This document shows, piece by piece, positions 43,011 through 51,485 of a DNA stretch of 61,787 nucleotides. The translations under genes and the position numbers were made by a program. Location: the NCBI RefSeq assembly GCF_001552135.1, contig NZ_BCQP01000072.1, positions 1-61,787 of the forward strand, in the 5' to 3' direction. The DNA comes from Actinomadura chibensis NBRC 106107. Lineage in GTDB: Bacteria > Actinomycetota > Actinomycetes > Streptosporangiales > Streptosporangiaceae. Each line of letters begins with the position of its first letter. Position 1 is the first letter of the stretch. The notes below the pieces were generated by a model. That model had not been told where the DNA came from, ran no database searches, and saw only the letters and a program-made list of their open reading frames with translations.

Positions 43011-44081
43011 ATGCCGCCACGCACGCCGACACCGCCGCGTACCCGGCGGCTCCGCAGAGCCTTGGCCTGCGCCGTGTCCATCGCGGTGGTCATGCTCACC
43101 ACCGCGGGAACCGGCCACGCCGACCCCTACGCCCCGCCCGCCGCCGTTCCACCGCTGGCGCCCTCAACCCTGGACACCCGGTACGCCGCCGAGCGCCACG
43201 CCATCGAGACCGCCCTGGCCACGGCCCGCGACGTCGGCGACGCCGACCGGGTCCGGGCGTTCGGCGCGTTCCTCCGTCCGGGCCGCCGCTTCCTCTACTT
43301 CGACCCACGCGGCAACGGGCGGGCCATCGAGGTCATCGGCGACATCGCCACCGCGCGGCGCGTGGCGGTACTCGTCCCCGGCGCCGACACCACGCTCACC
43401 GCCTTCGACACCCGAGGCGCCAAACCCTGGTCCACCCCGAGCGGCGGCGCCCGCGCCGTCTACACCCAGGCCCTCCGCGCCGAGGCCCTCCACACCGAGA
43501 CCCTCCAACCCCAACCCGTCGACACGCGGATGGGGCGGACGTCGGTGGGGTCGGGGTTGGCCGTGGTGGCCTGGCTGGGGTACGCGGCGCCCCGGACGTT
43601 CAGCAGGGACGTCATCACCGATGAGCGGGCCGGTGAGGGCGCCGTGCGGTTGCGGCGGTTCCTGCGAGACGTCCACAGGGTCAATCCGTCCGCGCGGGTC
43701 GGGTTGCTCTGCCACAGCTACGGGTCGGTGCTCTGCGGCCGCGCCGCGAAGGACGGCCCCGAGGACGCGGCGTGGCGGCAGGTCACCGACATCGCTCTGT
43801 ACGGCAGCCCGGGCACCACGGCGTGGTCCGCCGCCGAACTCGGCCGGGGCGGCACGCGGGTCTGGTCCGGGCGCGGCGCGACGGACTGGATGGAGGACGT
43901 CCCGCACGTCCGCTTCCTGGGCCTCGGCCTGGGGCCCGACCCCGTGTCCGACTCGTTCGGCGCGCGGGTCTTCGACGCCGGGAACGGCGGGCACAGCGAC
44001 TACCTCGCACCGGGCTCCGCGTCCCTCCGCAACCTCGCCGCGATCGCCCTCGGACGCCCCGGCGAGGTCACCTCCGGCTGA
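43011..44081 (+). CDS. Secreted alpha/beta hydrolase, DUF1023 family (copy 2)
   Basis: A 356-residue paralog of the previous gene, sharing VLVPGADTTLTAFDT, VVAWLGYAAP, CHSYGSVLCGRA and LYGSPGTTAWSAAEL. A basic N-terminus and hydrophobic signal (ALACAVSIAVVMLTTAGTG) precede it. It has an extra insertion around residues 135-175 (ALRAEALHTETLQPQPVDT). ATG 43011 follows an AAAGGCGAGG ribosome site. The tandem pair suggests duplication and divergence. Confidence 0.85.
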   Translation: MPPRTPTPPRTRRLRRALACAVSIAVVMLTTAGTGHADPYAPPAAVPPLAPSTLDTRYAAERHAIETALATARDVGDADRVRAFGAFLRPGRRFLYFDPRGNGRAIEVIGDIATARRVAVLVPGADTTLTAFDTRGAKPWSTPSGGARAVYTQALRAEALHTETLQPQPVDTRMGRTSVGSGLAVVAWLGYAAPRTFSRDVITDERAGEGAVRLRRFLRDVHRVNPSARVGLLCHSYGSVLCGRAAKDGPEDAAWRQVTDIALYGSPGTTAWSAAELGRGGTRVWSGRGATDWMEDVPHVRFLGLGLGPDPVSDSFGARVFDAGNGGHSDYLAPGSASLRNLAAIALGRPGEVTSG

Positions 44082-44132
44082 CCGCGGGGCGCGCTTCGGG
44101 CCGGTTCACCTCGTCGGGGGTGGCACCCTGGG

Positions 44133-45305
44133 GTGGTGGACACCGCGAACGACGCCGAAATCCGCGAGCAGACGACCCGGCGCCTGGAGAAGGCGATGGG
44201 GACGTTCGGCACCGCGGCCCTGACCCGCATGGAGGAACAGCTCCCCTGGTTCCGGCGGATGCCCGCCGACCAGCGGTCCTGGATCGGGCTCGTCGCCCAG
44301 GCCGGCATCGCCGCGTTCGTCGAGTGGTTCAAGAACAACGAGCGGACCCGCCCGGCCATCGCCGGGGAGGTGTTCGGCACCGCGCCCCGCGAGCTGCTGC
44401 GCGCCATCAAGCTCCAGCACACCATCGACATGGTCCGCGTCATCATCGACGTGGTCGAGACCCGGTTGGACGAGCTGGCCGCGCCCGGTGGCGAGGCCCA
44501 GCTCCGCGAGGCGATCCTGCGCTACACGCGCGACGTGGCGTTCGGCGCCGCGCAGGTGTACGCGCGCGCCGCCGAGACGCGCGCCGCGTGGGACGCGCGG
44601 CTGGAGGCCCTCGTCGTCAACGCCGTCCTCCAAGGGGAGGTCGACGACGGCATGCACTCCTGGGCGGCCGCGCTCGGCTGGACGTCCAAGCCCGTCACCG
44701 TCATCGCCGGGTTCACCCCGGAGGACGAAGAGCCCGAGGTCACCATCGACCAGATGCAGCTCGCCGCCCGCCGCGCGCGCGCCGACGTGCTGGCGGGCGT
44801 CCAAGGGCACCGGGTCATCGTCATCGTCGGCGGCGACACCGACCCGATGGACGCGGCCCGTCCGATCGCCGCCAAGTGCGGGCCCGGGCCGGTGGTCGTC
44901 GGGCCGCGGGTCCCCGACCTCTACGACTCGACGCTGTCCGCGCAGGCCGCCGTCGCCGGGCTCCGCGCCGCCGCCGGGTGGCCGGACGCGCCCCGTCCCG
45001 TCCAGGCGACCGAGCTGCTCCCCGAGCGCGCCCTCGACGGCGACGACGAGGCGCGCCGCTACCTGGTCGAGAGCGTCTACAACCCGATGCTCGCCGCGGG
45101 CGCCCCGCTGCTCGACACGCTGACCACCTACCTCGAACAAGGCTCGTCGCTGGAGGCGACGGCGCGCCTGCTGTTCGTCCACCCGAACACGGTGCGGTAC
45201 CGGCTCCGGCGCGTCACCGAACTCACCGGCCTCGCCCCGACCGACGGGCGCAACGCGTTCACGCTGCGCATCGCGCTGGTTCTGGGACGCTTCCAATCCC
45301 GCTGA
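44133..45305 (+). CDS. fasR: PucR/CdaR-type regulator of fatty acid synthesis
   Basis: A 390-residue regulator with a large N-terminal region and a C-terminal PucR helix-turn-helix (LEATARLLFVHPNTVRYRLR). Its position directly before fabD-fabH-acpP-fabF matches Streptomyces FasR, which I recall activates that operon, and Mycobacterium Rv2242. GTG 44133 or 44136 can start it. A nested inverted repeat at 45384-45416 before fabD is a candidate target. Confidence 0.88.
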   Translation: MVDTANDAEIREQTTRRLEKAMGTFGTAALTRMEEQLPWFRRMPADQRSWIGLVAQAGIAAFVEWFKNNERTRPAIAGEVFGTAPRELLRAIKLQHTIDMVRVIIDVVETRLDELAAPGGEAQLREAILRYTRDVAFGAAQVYARAAETRAAWDARLEALVVNAVLQGEVDDGMHSWAAALGWTSKPVTVIAGFTPEDEEPEVTIDQMQLAARRARADVLAGVQGHRVIVIVGGDTDPMDAARPIAAKCGPGPVVVGPRVPDLYDSTLSAQAAVAGLRAAAGWPDAPRPVQATELLPERALDGDDEARRYLVESVYNPMLAAGAPLLDTLTTYLEQGSSLEATARLLFVHPNTVRYRLRRVTELTGLAPTDGRNAFTLRIALVLGRFQSR

Positions 45306-45360
45306 CACGTCCCCGGGCGGTTTCGCTGAGACGCACGTCACGGGTCTTGTCGCTGCTCGG

Positions 45361-45379
45361 CTAGGGGGTCGTCCCCTAG
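45361..45379. terminator. CTAGGGG/CCCCTAG hairpin after fasR
   Basis: Perfect 7-bp stem with loop GTCGT, 55 bases past the fasR stop. Its sequence resembles the reverse strand of the dispersed GC-hairpin repeat, so it may be a diverged copy. Confidence 0.45.
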
Positions 45380-45383
45380 GCGA

Positions 45384-45416
45384 CCAGGGTTGTAGGGGTC
45401 GTACAAAGGGCCCTGG
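45384..45416. promoter_or_regulatory. Nested inverted repeat upstream of fabD (possible FasR site)
   Basis: TTGTA (45390-45394) and TACAA (45402-45406) lie seven bases apart, enclosed by CCAGGG (45384) and CCCTGG (45411). It is 58 bases before the fabD start. Position fits a promoter-proximal operator. Confidence 0.45.
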
Positions 45417-45473
45417 GCAAAGTTGTGCCGTCAGGCATCGTGATGGGAGGGGCGTTGGCGGCAGGCTGGTCGA

Positions 45474-46391
45474 GTGATTCTCCTCGCATCGCCCGGCCAG
45501 GGCGCCCAGACCCCAGGCTTCTTGCAGCCATGGCTAGAGATACCCGGAGTCGCCGATCGCCTGGCCTGGTGGTCCGCGGTCACCGGGCTCGACCTGGTCC
45601 GCTACGGGACGGTCGCGGACGCCGAGGAGATCCGTGACACCGCCGTCGCGCAGCCGCTGCTCGTCGCCGCCGCGCTGGCGGCCTACGACGTCCTGTACGG
45701 GGACGGCGCCGTCCCCGGCGCGGTGGCCGGGCACAGCGTCGGCGAGCTCGCCGCGGCGTCGATCGCCGGTGTGCTGAGCCCCGAGACGGCGTTGGTGCTG
45801 GTCCGGGAGCGGGGACGCGCGATGGCCGAGGCCGCCGCCGTCACCGAGACCGGGATGACCGCCGTGCTCGGCGGCGACCCCGACGAGGTCCTCGCCTCGA
45901 TCGACAAGCACGGGCTCACCCCCGCGAACGTGAACGGCGCGGGGCAGGTCGTCGCCGCCGGGACGCTGGAGCAGCTCGCCCGGTTCGCCGACGAGCCGCC
46001 CGCGAAGGCCCGGCTCCGCCCGCTGTCGGTGGCGGGGGCGTTCCACACCGAGCACATGGCGCCCGCCGTCGACGCGCTCCGCCGCGTCGCGTCCGGCGCG
46101 CCCGTCGCCGACCCGCGGACGCGGCTGCTGCAGAACCGCGACGGCGCCGTCGTCGCGTCCGGCCCCGAGTTCGTGGAGCGGCTCGTCGACCAGGTCAGCG
46201 CGCCCGTCCGCTGGGACGCGTGCATGGCGACCATGACCGAGCTGGGCGTCACCGGCATCATCGAGCTGCCGCCCGCGGGCACCCTCGCCGGGCTCGCCCG
46301 CCGCGAACTGAAGGGCGTCGAACTGGTCGCCCTGAAATCCCCCGCAGACCTCGACAAAGCCCGCGCTCTCATCGAGGCGGAGGCGTCGTGA
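45474..46391 (+). CDS. fabD: Malonyl-CoA:ACP transacylase
   Basis: A 305-residue transacylase loading malonyl groups on ACP for type II fatty acid synthesis. Ser88 is in AGHSVGELAAA, the oxyanion region is in SPGQGAQTPGF, and a conserved histidine is in GAFHTEHM. It starts at GTG 45474. Its TGA overlaps a GTG, but that GTG opens a 26-codon frame rather than fabH, because of a 77-bp duplication. Confidence 0.95.
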   Translation: MILLASPGQGAQTPGFLQPWLEIPGVADRLAWWSAVTGLDLVRYGTVADAEEIRDTAVAQPLLVAAALAAYDVLYGDGAVPGAVAGHSVGELAAASIAGVLSPETALVLVRERGRAMAEAAAVTETGMTAVLGGDPDEVLASIDKHGLTPANVNGAGQVVAAGTLEQLARFADEPPAKARLRPLSVAGAFHTEHMAPAVDALRRVASGAPVADPRTRLLQNRDGAVVASGPEFVERLVDQVSAPVRWDACMATMTELGVTGIIELPPAGTLAGLARRELKGVELVALKSPADLDKARALIEAEAS

Positions 46392-46477
46392 CCGGAGCGG
46401 AGCGAGGATCACGGCGCCGAGCCTCCGGGGGCCCGGGGGTCGCCCCCCGGAAGGGAAGTGCGTCGTGACCGGAGCGG
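46383..46477. repeat. 18-bp direct repeats flanking a hairpin element at the fabD-fabH junction
   Basis: GCGTCGTGACCGGAGCGG occurs at 46383-46400 and again at 46460-46477. Between them lie 59 bases holding a reverse-oriented copy of the dispersed hairpin core (GGGGGTCGCCCCCC, 46435-46448) and a GGAAGGGAAG ribosome-site sequence. Removing one repeat plus the insert would restore a direct GTGA overlap of fabD with fabH. Confidence 0.8.
46388..46468 (+). CDS. 26-codon relay ORF between fabD and fabH
   Basis: It starts at GTG overlapping the fabD stop and ends in a TGA overlapping the fabH GTG. The peptide (VTGAERGSRRRASG, ending KGSAS) looks non-functional. It may simply hand ribosomes from fabD to fabH. 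Confidence 0.35.
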   Translation: MTGAERGSRRRASGGPGVAPRKGSAS

Positions 46478-47439
46478 GGGGGCTTCGGATTCCTGAGGCT
46501 GCGCCGGGGGCTCGGATCCTGGCGTTCGGGGATTATCGGCCGGCGCGCATCGTCACCAATGACGACCTCGCCAAGACCGTCGAGACCGACGACGCGTGGA
46601 TCCGCAGCCGGGTCGGCATCGCGGAGCGGCGCATCGCGGGCGACGACGAGGGCATCGTCGAGCTCGGCGTGCACGCGGGCGGCAAGGCGCTCGCGGGCAG
46701 CGGGCTCGCCCCGTCCGACATCGACCTCGTGATCCTCGCCACGTGCTCGGCGGAGTCGCCGATGCCGGGGCACGCCGCGCAGATCGCGCACCGGCTCGGC
46801 ATCGACGCGCCCGGCGCGTTCGACCTGAACGCCGCGTGCGCCGGGTTCTGCTACGCGCTCGGCACCGCCAGCGCCGCCGTCCGCGCCGGAAGCGCCCGCA
46901 ACGTGCTGGTGATCGGCTCGGAGAAGATGTCCCAGTGGATCGACTGGACCGACCGCTCCACCTGCATCATCTTCGCGGACGGCGCGGGCGCCGCGGTCGT
47001 CGCCCCCAGCGAGGCGCCCGGCATCGGCCCGGTCGTGTGGGGCAGCGCCGGCGACAAGTACGACAAGATCATCATCGATGACCGGCACTCGTTCATCCGG
47101 CAGGAGGGGCAGGCGGTGTTCCGCTGGGCGACCACCGCCATCGCGCCCGTCGCCGTCGAGGCGTGCGAGCGCGCCGGGATCAGCCCGGCCGACCTCGCCG
47201 CGATCGTCCCCCACCAGGCCAACCTTCGGATCATCGAGGCCATCGCCCGCAAGGTGAAGGCCGACAACGCCGTCGTGGCCGACGACATCGTCCACTCCGG
47301 CAACACGTCCGGAGCGTCCATCCCGCTCGCCCTGTCCCGCATGATCGAACGCGGCGACGTGCCGTCCGGCGCCCCGGCCCTGCTGGTCGGGTTCGGCGCC
47401 GGGCTGTCCTACGCTGCCCAAGTCATCCAGATCCCGTAG
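46465..47439 (+). CDS. fabH: Beta-ketoacyl-ACP synthase III
   Basis: A 324-residue condensing enzyme starting fatty acid chains from acyl-CoA and malonyl-ACP. The triad is Cys125 (LNAACAGFCYAL), His in PHQANLRI and Asn in HSGNTSGASI. Start GTG 46465 follows GGAAGGGAAG, supplied by the junction insert. Confidence 0.95.
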   Translation: MTGAGGLRIPEAAPGARILAFGDYRPARIVTNDDLAKTVETDDAWIRSRVGIAERRIAGDDEGIVELGVHAGGKALAGSGLAPSDIDLVILATCSAESPMPGHAAQIAHRLGIDAPGAFDLNAACAGFCYALGTASAAVRAGSARNVLVIGSEKMSQWIDWTDRSTCIIFADGAGAAVVAPSEAPGIGPVVWGSAGDKYDKIIIDDRHSFIRQEGQAVFRWATTAIAPVAVEACERAGISPADLAAIVPHQANLRIIEAIARKVKADNAVVADDIVHSGNTSGASIPLALSRMIERGDVPSGAPALLVGFGAGLSYAAQVIQIP

Positions 47440-47495
47440 GCCGTCACACCTGCTCGCAGGCTCTGGACCAACCCACCGAAGGAGAAACGCAGACC

Positions 47496-47765
47496 ATGGC
47501 AGAAGTCGCCACCGAACAGCAGATCCTGGCCGGCCTCGCCGAGATCATCGACGACATCGTCGGCATCGACAAGTCCGAGGTGACCCCGGAGAAGAACTTC
47601 ATCGACGACCTGGACATCGACTCGCTGTCGATGGTCGAGATCGCGGTGGCCGCGCAGGACCAGTTCGGCGTCGAGATCCCCGACGACGAGCTGCGCAACC
47701 TCAAGACGGTGAAGGACGTCATCGACTTCGTCCAGAACCTGCAGAAGGCCCCGGTCAAGAGCTAG
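47496..47765 (+). CDS. acpP: Acyl carrier protein
   Basis: An 89-residue acidic protein. Ser43 in DDLDIDSLSMVEI carries the phosphopantetheine arm. It is slightly longer than E. coli ACP, with a C-terminal tail (LQKAPVKS), as in other actinobacteria. A GAAGGAG ribosome site lies upstream. Confidence 0.97.
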   Translation: MAEVATEQQILAGLAEIIDDIVGIDKSEVTPEKNFIDDLDIDSLSMVEIAVAAQDQFGVEIPDDELRNLKTVKDVIDFVQNLQKAPVKS

Positions 47766-47871
47766 CACGCGGGGACGGCACGCGCCGGCCCGCGGGACCC
47801 CGCCACGGCGGCGGCCCGCGGGCCGTCCGGGTAGCTGCGACCGCCCCTCACAGCCCGCAAGGAGCATCCAC

Positions 47872-49179
47872 ATGAGCAAGAGCCAGACCAGAGTCGTCGT
47901 GACGGGTCTCGGTGCAACGACCCCACTCGGTGGAGACCTGCCGTCGACCTGGTCCGCCCTGCTCGCCGGAGAGTCCGGGATCCGCACACTGGAGTGGGAG
48001 GGCGTCGAGGACCTGCCGGTCCGCTTCGCCGCGACGCTGAAGGTGCCGCCGGACGAGGTGATGCCGCGGCAGGCGCTGCGCCGCCTCGACCGCAACCAGG
48101 CGATCGCGCTGATCGCCGCGCGCGAGGCGTGGGCGGACGCCGGGTTCGCCCCGTCCCCCGGCGGCAAGCCGCAGAAGGGCATGGAGAAGGCCGGCGTCGA
48201 GGGCGGGTTCGTCGTCGACCTCGACCGGGTCGGCGTCGTGCTGTCCAGCGGCATCGGCGGCCTGCACACCGCCCTGAACAGTTACGACGTGTACCGGGAG
48301 AAGGGCTGGTCGCGGGTCTCGCCGTTCACCGTCCCGATGCTGATGCCGAACGGCGCGTCCGGGCACGTCGGCATCGAGTTCGGCGCGACGGCCGGGTCGC
48401 ACGCCCTGGTCAGCGCGTGCGCGTCCAGCGGTGAGGCGGTCGGCTACGCGATCGACATGATCCGCGCGGGCCGCGCCGACGTGATCGTCTGCGGCGGCAC
48501 CGAGGCGTGCATCCACCCGCTGCAGATGGCGTCCTTCGGGATCATGCGGGCGATGTCGACGCGCAACGAGGAGCCGTCGCGCGCGTCCCGGCCCTACGAC
48601 AAGAACCGCGACGGGTTCGTGCTCGGCGAGGGCGCCGCGGTCATGATCCTGGAGTCGGAGGAGCACGCCAGGCGGCGCGGCGCGAAGATCAACGGGTACG
48701 CGTCCGGGGCCGGGTACTCCAACGACGCCTACGACATCGTCCTGCCGGACCCGAGCGGGCGCGGGCAGGCCAAGGCGATGCAGCGGGCCCTCGCCGACGC
48801 GGGCCTGGAGCCCGCCGACATCATCCACATCAACGCGCACGCCACCTCGACCCCGGCGGGGGACGTGGCGGAGCTCGCGTCCATCAAGGCGGGGCTCGGC
48901 GAGGACGTCGCCCGGCAGACCGTCATCACCGCGACCAAGTCGATGACCGGGCACCTGCTCGGCGGCGCGGGCGCGCTGGAGTCGATCTTCACGATCCTGG
49001 CGCTGCGGGAGGGTCTCGTCCCGTTCGTGGCGAACCTGGAGGACCTGGACGACGAGGTCGACCTCGACATCGTCCGCGACGAGCCGCGCAAGCTCCCGGA
49101 CGGTCCGGCCGCGGCGCTCAACAACTCGTTCGGGTTCGGCGGCCACAACGTCTCGGTCGCCTTCGAACGCGCCCTCTGA
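47872..49179 (+). CDS. fabF: Beta-ketoacyl-ACP synthase II
   Basis: A 435-residue elongating condensing enzyme. The active site is Cys183 (VSACASSGEAV), His in NAHATSTPAGD and His in KSMTGHLLGGAG. Residues about 94-115 (PSPGGKPQKGMEKAGVEGG) are an insertion relative to E. coli FabF. KasA-like by context. A strong terminator follows. Confidence 0.95.
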   Translation: MSKSQTRVVVTGLGATTPLGGDLPSTWSALLAGESGIRTLEWEGVEDLPVRFAATLKVPPDEVMPRQALRRLDRNQAIALIAAREAWADAGFAPSPGGKPQKGMEKAGVEGGFVVDLDRVGVVLSSGIGGLHTALNSYDVYREKGWSRVSPFTVPMLMPNGASGHVGIEFGATAGSHALVSACASSGEAVGYAIDMIRAGRADVIVCGGTEACIHPLQMASFGIMRAMSTRNEEPSRASRPYDKNRDGFVLGEGAAVMILESEEHARRRGAKINGYASGAGYSNDAYDIVLPDPSGRGQAKAMQRALADAGLEPADIIHINAHATSTPAGDVAELASIKAGLGEDVARQTVITATKSMTGHLLGGAGALESIFTILALREGLVPFVANLEDLDDEVDLDIVRDEPRKLPDGPAAALNNSFGFGGHNVSVAFERAL

Positions 49180-49203
49180 CCCGAGCGCGCACAGCACGCC
49201 GAA

Positions 49204-49233
49204 CGGCCCGGCGAGGGAGACCTCGCCGGGCCG
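49204..49233. terminator. Terminator after fabF
   Basis: Perfect 13-bp stem CGGCCCGGCGAGG/CCTCGCCGGGCCG with GAGA loop, then TTTCGCG. It lies between the converging fabF and DUF3145 genes. Confidence 0.9.
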
Positions 49234-49360
49234 TTTCGCGTGTTTCGGCGGCCGCGCCGTCAGTGCGGCGGGCGCCCCGCGCCGGACGTTCGCCGGGCGG
49301 GGCGCGCGAGCCGCGGGACGGGCACGCTCCACGGGGCGGCGCCGGGCCGACGCCCGGCCG

Positions 49361-49855
49361 TCACACGGCGGCGTGCAGCCAGCGGACGGGCGCGCCGTCC
49401 CCGGCGCGCCGGAACGGTTCGAGCTCGTTGTCCCACGGGGTGCCGAGGAGCCGCTCCAGCTCGTGCTCCAGGGTGATCTTGCCGACCGCGGCGTTCGCCA
49501 TGACGGAGCGCAGCCGGTCCTCGGGGATCATGATGTCCCCGCTGGCCCCGATGACGCCGGTGAACACCCCGAGGGACGGGGTGAAGCTGAAGCGGACGCC
49601 GTCGGTGCCCGGGGTCGGGTCCTCGGTGGCCTCGAAGCGCACCAGCTTCCAGGCGCGTAGCGCGGAGGTGATGCCCGCGGCGGTGCCCGGCCTCCCCTCC
49701 CAATGCAGCTCGGCGCGCAGCGTTCCCGGTGCGGCCGCCTGATCGGTCCACTCAAGGGAAACGGGCACACCGAGAACACCTGCGGCGGCCCACTCGATGT
49801 GCGGGCTCAGCGCAGGCGGCGCGGAGTGGACGTAGAAAACGCCACGTGCGGTCAC
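49361..49855 (-). CDS. DUF3145 family protein
   Basis: A 164-residue actinobacterial protein of unknown function, commonly found next to the fab cluster. It starts TARGVFYVHSAPPALSPHIE and ends GTPWDNELEPFRRAG. No catalytic motif is recognised. The conserved neighbourhood hints at a link to lipid synthesis. Confidence 0.88.
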   Translation of the reverse strand: MTARGVFYVHSAPPALSPHIEWAAAGVLGVPVSLEWTDQAAAPGTLRAELHWEGRPGTAAGITSALRAWKLVRFEATEDPTPGTDGVRFSFTPSLGVFTGVIGASGDIMIPEDRLRSVMANAAVGKITLEHELERLLGTPWDNELEPFRRAGDGAPVRWLHAAV

Positions 49856-50173
49856 CGGACCTCCTGGATCTGTACCGAGGCTCGTCTTCCCCTACGGCCT
49901 CGTACGTCCCAAGTCGGCGTCCGCGTCCCTCATTGTGCATCATCGGCACGTGTCGCACCACCGTGAGTCCGTCGTTTGTTGAACGGTGGAGGACAGGATG
50001 CACAGGGTTCACGGGCCTCCACGACAGGTTAGGGCGTGCTGGGCCGCCGTGTGGGGAAAGCCCGGCAACCGGCGGGACCGGGTCCGGTCGTGGTCGCATG
50101 TCCGTTTCCGGTCACTCTTGGTCCCCGATCCGACACGATGAGTGCCGGAGTCGAGCGACGAGAGCGAGGACCG
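49856..50173. promoter_or_regulatory. Divergent DUF3145/S8 protease control region
   Basis: About 318 bp with no gene I can support. It should contain the promoter of the protease-sigma-CHAT operon. I could not pick a convincing ECF promoter or operator by eye. Confidence 0.4.
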
Positions 50174-51433
50174 ATGTTCGATCAGCAGGCACGGCTGGAG
50201 CGGGTACTGGCGCGGCACCGCGACGCGGTCGTGGTGGAACCGCTGCCGGGGCGTCCGGCCCTGATCCGGCGGGACGAGATCCTGGTGGCCGGGCCGGACG
50301 CCGCCGCGGCCGAGTCGACGGTGCGGCGCTGGCACGACGGGCGGCGCGACGAGCGCGGCGTGACCCGGTTGCGGCTGCGCCCGGCGGCGAAGGTGGACGT
50401 GTGCGAGCTCGCGTCCCGGCTGTGCTCGGACGGCGTCCGCACCGCCGCGGCGGGCGCCGCGCGGCGGCGGCTGAGCGCGGCGCCGAACCACCTCGTGGTC
50501 GGGCAGCCGATGTGGTGGAGCGGTCCCGCGGACCGGCCGCGTCCCGCCGCGCCGGTGCCCGCGCCCCGGCCGGGGGCGGCGGCGCGCCGGGAGGTGACGG
50601 TCGCCGTCCTGGACACGGGCCTGTCGCCGCACCCCTGGTGGGAGGACGCGGACTGGTTCCGCGAGCAGCGCGACGAGGTGGCCGAGGTGCTGGACGCCGA
50701 CCTCGACTACGACCTCGACGCGCAGGCCGGGCACGGCACGTTCGTCGCGGGCGTCGTGCTGGGGCAGGCGCCGTCGGCGCGGCTGCGGGCCCGCCGGGTG
50801 ATCGGCGGCGACGGGGTCGGCGACGAGCTCGACGTGATCCGGGCGCTGGCGTGGATCGCCGAGCGCGGCGGCGTGGACGTGGTCAACGTCTCGCTCGGCT
50901 GCCACACCTACGACGACCGCCCGTCCCCGGTGCTGGCGCGGGCGATCGCGGCGCTCGGCCGCCGGACGGTCGTCGTGGCGTGCGCCGGGAACGCGGCGAC
51001 CGACCGTCCGTTCTGGCCCGCCGCGATGAAGCCCGTGGTCGCGGTCGCGGCGCTGGACGGCGCCGACCGGGCCGCGTTCTCCAACCACGGCTGGTGGGTG
51101 GACGCGTGCGCGCAGGGCGTGGACGTGGCGGGCGCGTTCGTGCGGTTCGACGGGACGCGTCCGCCCGTGCGCGGGCTCGACCCCGACCTGTTCCAGGGGT
51201 ACGCGACGTGGAGCGGGACGTCGTTCGCCGCGCCCGTCGTCGCGGGCCGGATCGCCGCCGTCGCCGCGGCGGACGGGGTGTCCGCGGTCGCGGCGGCGGA
51301 CCGCGTGCTCGACCCGTCCGCGCACCCCTCCCTCCCGGACCTCGGCGTGATCGTCGGCACGGCGGCGGCGGACGCGCCCGGGACGGCCGGGGCGGGTGCG
51401 CCGGAGATGGCCGGAGTCGTCCACGCGGAGTGA
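50174..51433 (+). CDS. S8 family serine protease (subtilisin-like), no signal peptide
   Basis: A 419-residue subtilase. The triad is Asp147 (VAVLDTGLSPH), His187 (GHGTFVAGVV) and Ser350 (SGTSFAAPVVAG), with the oxyanion Asn273 in CAGNAA. An unusual N-terminal region of about 135 residues precedes the catalytic domain, and I see no signal peptide or membrane anchor, so it is probably cytosolic. The ATG at 50174 follows GCGAGGA. It leads the operon with an ECF sigma factor and a CHAT protease and may be activated by, or act on, these partners. Confidence 0.9.
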   Translation: MFDQQARLERVLARHRDAVVVEPLPGRPALIRRDEILVAGPDAAAAESTVRRWHDGRRDERGVTRLRLRPAAKVDVCELASRLCSDGVRTAAAGAARRRLSAAPNHLVVGQPMWWSGPADRPRPAAPVPAPRPGAAARREVTVAVLDTGLSPHPWWEDADWFREQRDEVAEVLDADLDYDLDAQAGHGTFVAGVVLGQAPSARLRARRVIGGDGVGDELDVIRALAWIAERGGVDVVNVSLGCHTYDDRPSPVLARAIAALGRRTVVVACAGNAATDRPFWPAAMKPVVAVAALDGADRAAFSNHGWWVDACAQGVDVAGAFVRFDGTRPPVRGLDPDLFQGYATWSGTSFAAPVVAGRIAAVAAADGVSAVAAADRVLDPSAHPSLPDLGVIVGTAAADAPGTAGAGAPEMAGVVHAE

Positions 51434-51485
51434 GCCGCCGATGTCGTAGGGTGAACGGCGCGGGGGGCCTCGGGAGGAGACTTCG

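Noticed and set aside
49856..50173. ECF sigma autoregulatory promoter before the S8 gene
   Set aside because: No GGAAC/CGTC-like pair at the right spacing could be found by eye.
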